A program made the position numbers and the translations under genes. From Tenacibaculum maritimum NCIMB 2154 (GTDB lineage: Bacteria > Bacteroidota > Bacteroidia > Flavobacteriales > Flavobacteriaceae): DNA of 64,000 bases. A model generated the notes under the pieces. The model was not told where the DNA came from and did not search any database. It was given only the letters and a program-made list of their open reading frames with translations. This document shows, piece by piece, positions 16,952-26,800 of the stretch (position 1 is its first letter; each line of letters starts with the position of its first letter). The DNA lies in NCBI RefSeq assembly GCF_900119795.1, contig NZ_LT634361.1, positions 2,542,001-2,606,000 of the forward strand. Reading direction: 5' to 3'.

Positions 16952-19825
16952 ATGAGACACAACTATTTTTTTATTATTCTCTTATTATTATTTGGAGCTA
17001 GTCATAATATTAGCGGTCAAATAATCTATAATGCTGACTTCTCTAATGATGGAGATGGCTTTGCAGATCATACCTCTGCCGCTCCTCCTGTAGCTGGTCC
17101 TACAAGTGTTGGTCCTTTTGGAAGTATCTCTAACCAATGGAACTTATCCTATGATACAACTCCTAATACAGACGGTTCTACAAACTCATTCAAAGTATCT
17201 GGTGGCGCCTTAATATCAGATGACTGGGGAGGGCAAGGAATATTTACAAGTCAAGCAATTGACATCTCTTCAGTTACCACAATCAGTATTGCTGCTTTAG
17301 GAGCTAATAGCGGTGCAAATGATGGTAAGTTTACGTATTTTTACATATTAGATAATGGCACTAGAGTTGAAACAGTAATTGGTGCTACAAGTAATGGAGA
17401 TACGGTCAATTATGCTGTTAACAATTTAGATGTTTCAGGAAGCAATACTATTCAAGTAGGCTTTGAATTTAGTGAAAATGGTAGTGGAGATGGCTATACA
17501 GTTAATTCTTTTACTGTTACAGCATCTTCTAGTCCAGTTGTAAGTTTTGACGCTGCCTCTAGCTCACAAAATGAAACCAACGCTACATTTAACACGTTAC
17601 TTCCTGTTACATTCTCTAATTATAATGCTGATGTTACCATTGGAGTTACTGTTAATGCTGGAAGTACCGCTGAGCCTAGTGATTATACTCTGAATACTTC
17701 CTCTATTACTTTTACGGGAAATGGAACTGAAAATATTTCTTTAGATATTAATGATGATGCCGATTTTGAAAGTGAAACTATTATTTTAGACATTGCTGTT
17801 ACTTCTGGAAATGCCAACATTACTATAGCACAACATACTGTTACAATAAGTGATGATGACCTTCCTATTGTAATTAATGAAATTCTTGCGGATCCTGATT
17901 CTTCTAACGGAGATGCTAATGGTGATGGTATTGTTAGCACAACAGAGGATGAATTCCTTGAAATTTATAATATTAGCGGAGCAGATCTGGATATTTCTGG
18001 CTGGACAATAGCTGATGCCATTCGTGTTCGCCATACTTTTCCTAACGGAACCATTATTCCTGCTAATGAAGCTATTGTCATTTTTGGAGGGGGTACTCCT
18101 GTTACTGTTCCTGGAATTGTTCAAGTTGCTTCCACTAATGCTTTGGAATTAAATAATGGAGGCGATACTATTACTATTAAAAATAATACTGGAGCTACGG
18201 TTTTAGTTGAAAATTATGCTTCTGCTGGAAACAATCAATCAATTGCTCGAAATGATGATATCAATGGTGCTTTTGTAAATCATTCTAACATTCCTACGAA
18301 TCCTGTTATTTTTTCTCCTGGAAGAGACAATACAGATAATACCCCTTTTTCTTCAAACTTAAAATGGACAGGGGTTACTGATACTAATTGGAATACTGCT
18401 ACTAACTGGATTGGAAATACTGCTCCTACCTCAACAAGTAATGTTATCATTCCTGCCAACTTAACTAATTACCCTACTATTTCTGCCCCTATAACTGTAA
18501 GTACTATTAACATTGAATCTGGAGCTTCTTTAATAGCAAATGCTACAGTAACAGGAACTGTAACTTACCAAAGAAATTTACCTACAAACAACTGGTATTT
18601 AGTTTCTTCTCCAGTGGCTGGTGAAACCATTGAAAATTTAATTTCTAACCATATTTTTGCTTCAGGTACCGGTGCTAATATTGGTATTGCTCCTTATAAA
18701 AATGATGGAAGTGCTTGGAATTACCAGACAAATACCGCTACCGGAGCTATTGCTTCTGGACAAGGAATTTCGGTTAAAACAGCTACTGCTAGTACTATTC
18801 GTTTTACAGGTACTGCACATACAAATAATGTTCTTTACCCTATTACGCAAGCTACTAACAACTTAAACTTAGTAGGAAATCCTTTTACCTCTTATGTTAA
18901 TTTGGGAGCCTTTTTTACTGATAATGCAACAGGAGCAGTTCTTTCTGAAGCTACTGTGTGGCTATGGAATCAGGCAACAAATAGCTATGATTTAAAAATG
19001 TCTGGTACTGATGCTAATTTCCAAATTGCACCAGGTCAAGCTTTCTTTGTGAGTGCTGGAGCCAATACAAATGTAACCTTCAATACTTCTAATCAAAGTC
19101 ATCAAGCTGATACATTTCAAAAAAACAATAGTACCCCTGAAATTCAAGTAGTGCTATATGCTAACGAAAATGGAAAAACAACGTCAACCAAATTGTATTA
19201 TACCAATAAAGCTACAAAAGGACTTGATGATGGTTTTGACGGAACCATGTTTGGAGGCATCAATTATACCTATGCTTTATATTCTCAATTAGTGGCTGAA
19301 AACACTGGAAAAAACTATGCTATCCAATCTTTACCTAGTACAGATATGGAAAATACCATCGTTCCTATTGGATTAAAAGCAGAAGCTGGTAAAGAAATTA
19401 TTTTTTCTGCCAATTCAATTAACCTACCTAATGGTCTTCATGTTTATTTAGAAGACCGAAGTAATGGTACTTTTACAAATCTATCTGAAAAATCGCATAC
19501 GGTTACACTAAATAACGCTACGAACGGCACTGGTCAATTTTACCTACACACCACCGCTCAAAAACTAGGCATTGACGAAGAAAATAGTTTATTGAATCAT
19601 GTTAGTATCTATAAATCATCTCCAAAAATTTTGACTATTGCAGGATTACAAGCTAAAAATGCTTCTTTAAATATTTTCTCTTTACTTGGAAAAAAGGTAG
19701 TTACACAACAATTCAACTCAAACGGAACTACCTCAATTAGCATACCTAAATTACCTGCTGGAATATACCTTCTAGCGTTAAAAACTAAATCAGGTAAAAT
19801 CAATAAAAAAATTATTTTAGAATAA
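16952..19825 (+). CDS. Lamin-tail and Calx-beta-like surface protein with type IX sorting domain
   Basis: The 957-residue secreted protein begins with a signal peptide (cleavage near ISGQ). A first beta domain is followed by a Calx-beta-like repeat (about 195-300, with SSSQNETNATFNTLLPVTF and SDDDLP) and a lamin-tail domain (about 305-415, IVINEILADPD through EFLEIYNISGADLDISGW). A long beta-rich region follows, with TNWNTATNWIG. The C-terminal segment (about 885-957, SIYKSSPKILTI, NIFSLLGKKV, PAGIYLLALKTKSGKINKKI) is a type A T9SS sorting domain. The protein is therefore exported through the type IX system and anchored or released at the surface. A 55-codon gene starts 16 bases after its stop and is probably co-transcribed. 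Confidence 0.9.
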   Translation: MRHNYFFIILLLLFGASHNISGQIIYNADFSNDGDGFADHTSAAPPVAGPTSVGPFGSISNQWNLSYDTTPNTDGSTNSFKVSGGALISDDWGGQGIFTSQAIDISSVTTISIAALGANSGANDGKFTYFYILDNGTRVETVIGATSNGDTVNYAVNNLDVSGSNTIQVGFEFSENGSGDGYTVNSFTVTASSSPVVSFDAASSSQNETNATFNTLLPVTFSNYNADVTIGVTVNAGSTAEPSDYTLNTSSITFTGNGTENISLDINDDADFESETIILDIAVTSGNANITIAQHTVTISDDDLPIVINEILADPDSSNGDANGDGIVSTTEDEFLEIYNISGADLDISGWTIADAIRVRHTFPNGTIIPANEAIVIFGGGTPVTVPGIVQVASTNALELNNGGDTITIKNNTGATVLVENYASAGNNQSIARNDDINGAFVNHSNIPTNPVIFSPGRDNTDNTPFSSNLKWTGVTDTNWNTATNWIGNTAPTSTSNVIIPANLTNYPTISAPITVSTINIESGASLIANATVTGTVTYQRNLPTNNWYLVSSPVAGETIENLISNHIFASGTGANIGIAPYKNDGSAWNYQTNTATGAIASGQGISVKTATASTIRFTGTAHTNNVLYPITQATNNLNLVGNPFTSYVNLGAFFTDNATGAVLSEATVWLWNQATNSYDLKMSGTDANFQIAPGQAFFVSAGANTNVTFNTSNQSHQADTFQKNNSTPEIQVVLYANENGKTTSTKLYYTNKATKGLDDGFDGTMFGGINYTYALYSQLVAENTGKNYAIQSLPSTDMENTIVPIGLKAEAGKEIIFSANSINLPNGLHVYLEDRSNGTFTNLSEKSHTVTLNNATNGTGQFYLHTTAQKLGIDEENSLLNHVSIYKSSPKILTIAGLQAKNASLNIFSLLGKKVVTQQFNSNGTTSISIPKLPAGIYLLALKTKSGKINKKIILE

Positions 19826-19841
19826 TTAAAAACATCTTTTC

Positions 19842-20009
19842 ATGAAAAAACAACATAAAGACACAGATATATCCCGTAAAGAAGCTTTAAAAAAAATAGG
19901 AAACTATGGTAAATATGCAGCGCTAACCGCTCTAGGTACCTATATGCTATTAAATCCTAAAAAAGCGCAAGCACAAAGCCCAGAAGATCCTGGTAGCGGT
20001 GGATTTTAA
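19842..20009 (+). CDS. Short exported peptide, possible substrate of the adjacent kinase-like protein
   Basis: The 55-residue product has a charged N terminus with SRKEALKKIG (11-20), a hydrophobic stretch (YAALTALGTYMLL, about 25-37) and a likely signal-peptidase site at KAQA/QS. That would leave a mature tail of only about 11 residues, QSPEDPGSGGF. The SRK start and weak hydrophobicity resemble a Tat-type signal, though only one arginine is present. I recall similar short proteins in other Flavobacteriaceae annotated as hypothetical. It lies 16 bases after the T9SS protein gene and before a terminator. The downstream PqqD/HPr-kinase-like gene suggests a leader-peptide relationship, which is inference. 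Confidence 0.72.
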   Translation: MKKQHKDTDISRKEALKKIGNYGKYAALTALGTYMLLNPKKAQAQSPEDPGSGGF

Positions 20010-20037
20010 AATACTTCATGTGGTACAAACACTACTC

Positions 20038-20067
20038 ATAAAACCTCGATTTTAATCGAGGTTTTAT
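20038..20067 (+). terminator. Palindromic terminator after the short peptide gene
   Basis: A perfect 14-bp inverted repeat (left arm 20038-20051, right arm 20054-20067) has a core CCTCGATT/AATCGAGG flanked by A and T runs, so it could work in both directions. It ends the message of the T9SS protein and peptide genes. Confidence 0.85.
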
Positions 20068-20171
20068 ACTCTTAATCTCTTACTATCCCTGTATTTTCCA
20101 TCATTTTTATATTAACAACTAAATTATATACAAAATTTTATAATGTAAATAGTATTCTTATTTTTATACAT

Positions 20172-21281
20172 ATGATTTTACAAAAAGAAATTGAAGATAA
20201 AACTATTGTTTGGTTAGCGCATAGCAATCAATACCTCATCGTAGAAAACATTGTAGCTAAAATTCTCCATGCATTAGACAGTGGAAGTTCTAAAAAAGAA
20301 ATTAAAAACACATTACTCAATTATATTGATATACCTAAAGAAAAAGCTGATCGTTTTATTATTGATATTGAAAAACTACTACACAAACACATAACTCATC
20401 AAAAACCTCACGTTTCTTATAACTTGCCTGAAAATTTCATTTCTACCAAATATTATAAAATCAATGGAACTCTTTTTTTTATTGAATTTTTATCTGACTA
20501 TGAAGTTTCTTTAATACATCCTAAATTTGCACACCTAGAAATAGCCCCTACAGAAACATTCGATTTCCATTATCAAGTATTTACTCAAAATGAGCATATT
20601 TTTTTCTTGGTAAACAACTCTCTTATCGATGCTTGGTCAGTAAAAGAAAGTCATTATTTCCAAGGAAAATTTTCAATGAAAATTATTGAAAGCATCCATA
20701 AAAAAGAAGAAACTCAATGGATGGGCATCTTCCATGCTTCTGCTGTAAGCAACAATAAAGAAGCAGTCTTATTTCTTGGCGATTCTGGCAACGGAAAAAG
20801 TACTTCTCTAGCGCTATTACAAGCCAATGGTTTCAACTGTCTTGCTGATGATTTTGTTCCTATAGCTAGTCAAAATCAAGAAGTATATTCATTTCCTTCC
20901 GCTATTTCAATCAAAGAAAATAGTTTAGGTACTTTATTACCCATATATCCTGAGCTTGAAAACGCCGCAGTGTATCATTTCAAATCCCTCCATAAAACCG
21001 TTCGTTACCTTCCTCCTAAAGTCAATAATGCCCACCAACATCAAAAATGCCATAAACTCGTTTTTATAAAATACCAAAAAAAGGAAGATCTTTCGCTACA
21101 AAGAATATCCAAAAAAAGTGCTTTTCAAAGGTTAGTTCCCGATTCTTGGTTATCTCCTTCTCCCAAAAATGCACAAAGTTTTTTAAATTGGTTTAGTTCA
21201 TTAACTTGCTATGAGCTTACATACTCGAATAATAAAAAGATGATTGAATCTGTTCAAGAAATATTTGCAAATGAATTATAA
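20172..21281 (+). CDS. PqqD-like domain fused to HPr kinase-like P-loop domain
   Basis: The 369-residue protein has two parts. Residues about 1-85 look like a PqqD/RiPP-recognition fold: VWLAHSNQYLIVENIVAKILHAL followed by a helix pair. Residues about 190-330 resemble HPr kinase/phosphorylase: FHASAV, then a P-loop GDSGNGKST (203-211), then LADDF (224-228, Asp pair for Mg and catalysis). HPrK-like proteins of this build accompany lasso and other RiPP clusters, where some phosphorylate the precursor peptide. Neighbours fit partly: a short exported peptide upstream and a nucleotidyltransferase-like gene overlapping its 3' end. No cyclase or leader peptidase is present, so peptide modification is inference. 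Confidence 0.75.
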   Translation: MILQKEIEDKTIVWLAHSNQYLIVENIVAKILHALDSGSSKKEIKNTLLNYIDIPKEKADRFIIDIEKLLHKHITHQKPHVSYNLPENFISTKYYKINGTLFFIEFLSDYEVSLIHPKFAHLEIAPTETFDFHYQVFTQNEHIFFLVNNSLIDAWSVKESHYFQGKFSMKIIESIHKKEETQWMGIFHASAVSNNKEAVLFLGDSGNGKSTSLALLQANGFNCLADDFVPIASQNQEVYSFPSAISIKENSLGTLLPIYPELENAAVYHFKSLHKTVRYLPPKVNNAHQHQKCHKLVFIKYQKKEDLSLQRISKKSAFQRLVPDSWLSPSPKNAQSFLNWFSSLTCYELTYSNNKKMIESVQEIFANEL

Positions 21282-22335
21282 AGAAGCTCTTTTTTTTATA
21301 GGAAAATGCCTAACCATTACCCATGAAAAACACAATCGTACTCTTGTTTCAGAACGTATAAAGAAACAAAAAGTTGATTGGGATCAAATTGTTAAAGCAA
21401 GTACGGCTCATTATGTTTTTCCTGCTTTATATTGCAATTTAAAACGCGCTAACTTACTGCCCTTTCTACCAAAAGAGCTTGTCAACTATATGGAGTATGT
21501 TACTGATCTAAATAGACAAAAAAACCTACAAATTATTGAACAAGCTTTAGAAATCAATAAACTACTCCTAGCAAATGGCATCCTTCCTATCTTTTTAAAA
21601 GGTACTGGTAATCTGTTAGAAGGCTTATACGATGATATTGCCGAGCGTATGGTGGGAGATATCGATTTTTTAGTCTCAAAAAAAGACTTTAACAACACAA
21701 TAGCCATTTTAATACGAAATGGCTATTCTAAAAATGAGGAAACTACTTTAGACAGTACGCTTATGAGCAGACATTATCCTAAAATTTTTAAAAAAGGAAA
21801 GATTGTAGCTACTGAAATACACTACAGAATGGTTTCTGATCCGTATGAAAAATATTTTAATTATGACCATGTAAAAGATACCCTATTAAAAGCTAATAAT
21901 ATTGCTACACTATCTTATAAACATCAAATATTAATGACTGCTTTTAATAAACAAATGAATGATAATGGCCAATTATACAAAACTATTTCGTTAAGAAACT
22001 CCTATGACCTCTACCTTTTATCTAAACAAACCCCTCCTTTAGAAGTAGTAAAAGAGTTCAATCATTATTTTATTTCACTAAATAACTTTCTAGCAAGCTC
22101 TAATTTTATACTTAATGCCCCTAGCGCAATTAATTTTCAAAGAAATAAAGCAAGTGAAAAATACCTCAAAAAGGTACTTTACTTTATTGATTTTCCTAAA
22201 AGAGAAAAATACAATAGAAAACTGCATACTATTATATTTCGATTCAAACGACTCATTAAAACTATAATTAAAGCTGCTTATAAAAAAGAGTACCGTACCT
22301 ATCTTATCCATAGAATAAAATACGTTTTCAAATAG
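21271..22335 (+). CDS. Nucleotidyltransferase-fold protein (NTP_transf_5-like)
   Basis: The 354-residue protein matches the pattern of the uncharacterised nucleotidyltransferase family found beside lasso-peptide and other RiPP genes. It has FLKGTGNLLEGLYDD, then RMVGDIDFLV with the metal-binding Asp130 and Asp132, followed by a helical C-terminal region with a very basic tail. I took the ATG at 21271, which overlaps the end of the kinase-like gene by 11 bases; a TTG at 21244 would add nine residues. Overlap implies translational coupling with the upstream PqqD/HPrK-like gene. The substrate is unknown. The stop abuts the convergent mpl gene with no spacer. Confidence 0.78.
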   Translation: MNYKEALFFIGKCLTITHEKHNRTLVSERIKKQKVDWDQIVKASTAHYVFPALYCNLKRANLLPFLPKELVNYMEYVTDLNRQKNLQIIEQALEINKLLLANGILPIFLKGTGNLLEGLYDDIAERMVGDIDFLVSKKDFNNTIAILIRNGYSKNEETTLDSTLMSRHYPKIFKKGKIVATEIHYRMVSDPYEKYFNYDHVKDTLLKANNIATLSYKHQILMTAFNKQMNDNGQLYKTISLRNSYDLYLLSKQTPPLEVVKEFNHYFISLNNFLASSNFILNAPSAINFQRNKASEKYLKKVLYFIDFPKREKYNRKLHTIIFRFKRLIKTIIKAAYKKEYRTYLIHRIKYVFK

Positions 22336-23688
22336 CTAAATAAGTCCTTTTACCTCTTCAAAATCCAAACCTCCATAATTTCCAGAACTCATTAATAACA
22401 ATACAACATTAGATAAATCTTCTGCAAATAAATACTCCTTAAACTCCGTTGGGTTCGTATAAACAATCAAATCATCTCGTTCAAAAGCATCTGCTATTTG
22501 CTGTTTACTAACTTCCTTTAATTGCTTAATTTTTACTGCTTCGGGAGCATAAAAAACTACGGCCTTATCCGCTGCTTCCAAAGCTCCTTTGTATTCTGCT
22601 AAAAACGCAGTATTCAAACTGCTATAAGTATGTAATTCCAAACAAGCCAACACCGTTCTTTCTGGATATTGGGTTTTTACCGCTGCGGTGGTAGCTTTCA
22701 CTTTACTTGGACTATGCGCAAAGTCTTTAAAAATAACTGTTTTTTCATTTTCGGCAATTTTTTCCAAACGTTTACTTGCTCCTTTAAAGCTAGCTATTGC
22801 TTCGTAAAACTCGTCCTCATCTATTCCCATATGCTGGCAAATCCATTTAGCTCCTGCTAAATTTTGTAGATTATGTTTACCAAATATCTCTAAAGGCAAA
22901 CTCCCATCAGGAGTATCTATGTAAGTGGTTCCATTTTCTATAAAATATGTTGGCGTTTTGTACGGATATTTTTTAATCGGATGCTCAGAGCTTTCTACTA
23001 CTTGTTTTACATGTTCGTCTTCTTCATTATACACCATTATCCCGCCATTTGTTAACGAATTTGTAAAAACAGCAAATTGCTCCTTATAATTTTCGAATGT
23101 AGGAAATACATTAATATGATCCCAAGCAATTCCACTTAACAAAGCAATATTAGGCTTGTATAGGTGAAACTTAGGTCTTCTATCCATAGCTGAGCTCAAA
23201 TATTCATCACCTTCCAATACAATAAATTCATTTTCTTCTGTTAAATGCACCATTGTTTCAAAGCCCTCTAACTGAGCTCCTACCATATAATCAACTTCTT
23301 TATCATGGTAATTCAATACGTGCAATATCATTGAAGTTATCGTTGTTTTTCCATGTGACCCTCCTATAACAACACGTGTTTTGTTTTTAGACTGCTCATA
23401 TAAAAAGGCTGGATACGAATAGATCTTTATACCTAATGCTTTCGCTTTCTGCAATTCAATATTATCTTCTTTTGCATGCATTCCCAAAATAATAACATCT
23501 ATATCATTGGTTATTTTTTCAGGAAACCACCCATATTCCTTTGGTAATAAACCGTAATTCTCTAATCGTGATTTTGAGGGATCGTGAATGGTATCATCAC
23601 TTCCTGTAATTTGGTATCCTTTTTGGTGTAATGCAATGGCTAAGTTGTGCATTGCACTTCCGCCAATAGCTATAAAATGTACATTCAT
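22336..23688 (-). CDS. mpl: UDP-N-acetylmuramate:L-Ala-gamma-D-Glu-meso-DAP ligase (Mpl, Mur ligase)
   Basis: The 450-residue Mur ligase begins with a Rossmann-like N-terminal domain (HFIAIGGSAMHNLA, 4-17). It carries the ATP-binding loop GGSHGKTT (109-116), EGDEYLSS with the Mg-binding Glu, and a C-terminal domain containing KDFAHSPSKV in place of the DYAHHP motif of MurC. That substitution and the GGSAMHNLA start point to Mpl, which reattaches recycled tripeptide to UDP-MurNAc in peptidoglycan recycling, rather than MurC. It acts in the cytoplasm and is probably monocistronic here. Confidence 0.88.
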   Translation of the reverse strand: MNVHFIAIGGSAMHNLAIALHQKGYQITGSDDTIHDPSKSRLENYGLLPKEYGWFPEKITNDIDVIILGMHAKEDNIELQKAKALGIKIYSYPAFLYEQSKNKTRVVIGGSHGKTTITSMILHVLNYHDKEVDYMVGAQLEGFETMVHLTEENEFIVLEGDEYLSSAMDRRPKFHLYKPNIALLSGIAWDHINVFPTFENYKEQFAVFTNSLTNGGIMVYNEEDEHVKQVVESSEHPIKKYPYKTPTYFIENGTTYIDTPDGSLPLEIFGKHNLQNLAGAKWICQHMGIDEDEFYEAIASFKGASKRLEKIAENEKTVIFKDFAHSPSKVKATTAAVKTQYPERTVLACLELHTYSSLNTAFLAEYKGALEAADKAVVFYAPEAVKIKQLKEVSKQQIADAFERDDLIVYTNPTEFKEYLFAEDLSNVVLLLMSSGNYGGLDFEEVKGLI

Positions 23689-23861
23689 TTGATATTAAAT
23701 TGGAGAGGTAAAAATACAAAACCAAACAACAATTTAACTATCTTTAAACCGAAACTCATTGAAAAGTTATATACACACATTCAAAAGAGTATTTTACACA
23801 TTTTAAATTGCGTATTGCTTAATAAGTTACGTGATTTGATGCATAATTAAGAATTTAAGTT

Positions 23862-26800
23862 ATGAGAAAACTGACAACTGTTTTACTAATGATTTTTTTA
23901 TTTTCAACAACGATAAAAGCACAAGAAAGCTACCAGAGTTTATGGAACAAAGTAGCTCAGTATGAGGCTGACAATCTTCCTAAATCTGCTTTAAAAGAAG
24001 TAAACTCGATTTATAAAAAAGCAGAAAAAGAGCAAAATTCGCCTCAAATCATCAAGTCTTTGTTTTATAAAAGTAAATTTTCTTTACGACTACAAGAAAA
24101 TGCTCAACTAAAAATTATCAATGAATTTAAACAACAAATTTCTAAGAGCACTACTCCTACTAAAAATGTTCTAGAAAACATCCTTGCCAATTTATATTGG
24201 CAATATTTCTCACAACACAAATGGCAATTTTACAATAGAACTCAAACAACAAAGCCTATAGATAAAAATGATTTTAGAACTTGGGATCTAAACACGCTAT
24301 TCCAAGAAATTCATAAACATTACCAAGCTTCTTTGGCCAACGGACTTATTTTACAGCAAACGGATGTTCGTGAATTTTCTGAAATTCTACATACAGCAAA
24401 TACTTCCAAAATATACCGTCCTACTCTATTTGATTTTTTAGCTCATAATGCACTTGATTTTTATAAAACAAACGAAATAAATATTACCAAACCTTCTTAT
24501 CAATTTAAAATAAAAAACACTGAACTTATCAATGAAGCAAAATTATTTGCTAGTACAACACTAAAAACTAAAGATACTCTCTCATTATCTTTTAATGCTT
24601 TGAAAATATACCAAGAATTAATTCTTTTTCACTTAAAAGACAAAACCCCTGAGGCTTTAGTAGATGTGGATATAAAGCGATTAAATTTTGTTAAACAACA
24701 TGCCACTTTTAATCGCAAAAAAGAACGCTATTTGCAAACCTTACAAACTTCAAAAGAGCATTATAAAAATAACGCTGTTAGCGGACTATATGCTTTTGAA
24801 ATCGCAAATACCTATTACCAGCAAGCCAATAAATATGTGCCAAATCAAAATGAAGAGCATCGTTTTAAAAACCAAAAAGCACTTGCCCTTTGCCATGAGA
24901 TTAATAGTGATTTTCCTAAAAGTGATGCTGCGCAAAAATGCGAGCGATTAGCTTATCAAATACGCTTAAAATCACTACAAATCACTGCTGAAAAATTCCT
25001 TCCTATCCATCAATATTCACGCGTGCTTATTAACTATAAGAATATACATAAATTATTTTTTTCTATCTACAATATAACCCCTTCACAGCTTGCTACTTTC
25101 AAAAAGATCTATGACAAAAAAGAACGTATTCTTTTTATAAAAAAACTCAAAAAAACAAATTCTTGGGAAAGCAACTTAAAAAATGAAGAGGACTACCAAC
25201 TACACCGTACCGAAATTAGCATCCCTAAATTAGCACAAGGTTCTTATTTATTCATCGCTTCTTCTGAAAAAAATATTACTCCCGAAGCTACAATAGGAAC
25301 TACTGATATCCAAGCTACTAACTTAGTATTTATTACCAATACAGAGCGTCATCAAAACAAGTATCAAATAGTTGATAGAAATACAGGAAAACCAATACCT
25401 CAAGCTAAAGTAATATTTAGTAACAAACCTTATCAACGTTACGGAGATCGTATTCATAAAGCATTTACTACTGATAAAAATGGGGCTTTCAAATTTACTC
25501 CTCATAAAAAGCATTATGGAAATGTAAATGCCATCGTACACCATAAAGGAGATCATGCTATTTTTGGTAAATTTTATATCAGTGAACAATATTTTACTCC
25601 AAAAGAAGCTACTAAGACTTATATAAACTCCTTTTTATTTACTGATAGAAGTATTTATAGACCAGGCCAAACCATACATTTTAAAGGTATTGCTATGGAA
25701 AAAACCAAAGAAAACACACAGGTAAAGCCAAATAGAAAAGGAACCATCATTCTTAAAGATGCTAACGCTCAAGTAGTAAAAAAACAGGTATTCACTACCA
25801 ATGAGTTTGGATCCTTCTCTGGAAGCTTTATACTTCCAAATACAGGAATAACAGGTATTTTTTCTATGCAAACAATCATTGATGATCATACGGATTCTAC
25901 CACTATTTCTGTAGAAGAATATAAACGCCCTAAATTTGAAGCGCATTTTGCTCCTATAAAAAAAAGCTATGCACTTAATGAAGATATCACCGTTCATGGA
26001 AATGCAACATCTTTTTCTGGAGCAAATATCACAGCGGCAAAAGTAGCCTATCGCGTACACAGAAAAGTAGTATTTCCACGTTGGTGGTACTCCTATCGCC
26101 CTGCATTTGTTTCTAATTCTCAAGAAATTGCACATGGGGAATCAGTTACTGACACTTCTGGAAATTTTACAATCAAATTCAAAGCAATTCCTGATGAAAG
26201 TATTGCTCCTGAAAGCATGCCTATTTTTACGTATGAAGTTACTGCAGACCTTACAGACCTTAATGGAGAAACCAGCAGTACAACAACGTATATCAATGTG
26301 GGCTATCATTCTTTAATTGCTGATATCTCTATGGAAGATACTATCCACAAAGACGTTCACAAACAAGTCATAAATATTCACACCAAAAATGTAAGCGGAA
26401 TTTTTACCCCTGCTAAAGGTACTATTCAAATTTACAAGCTGGTTCCTCCTAAGAAAATAGTACGCAAACGCCCATGGAATGCTCCTGATTATCAAGAGAT
26501 CCCTGAAGGGGAGTTTCACAAAAAATTTCCTCATGACACTTATAAAAACGATGACAATCCTAAACATTGGAAAAAAGGAAAACTTACTCTTAGCCTTCCT
26601 TTTAATACTGAAAAAAGCAGTGAAATTAAATTAAAAGGCTTCAAAAAATGGCCTTCTGGTAAATACATTGTTGAGCTAGAAAGTACAGACAAACAAGGAA
26701 ATAAAATAAAAAACAAACATTTTTTCGAACTTTTTTCTACAAAAGACAAACTACCCTCTGATAACCAACTATTCAGTGTTCAAACCAATAAAGAAACCTA

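Noticed and set aside
23647-23850. 67-codon gene upstream of the macroglobulin gene
   Set aside because: It overlaps the 5' end of mpl on the other strand and has no supporting features.
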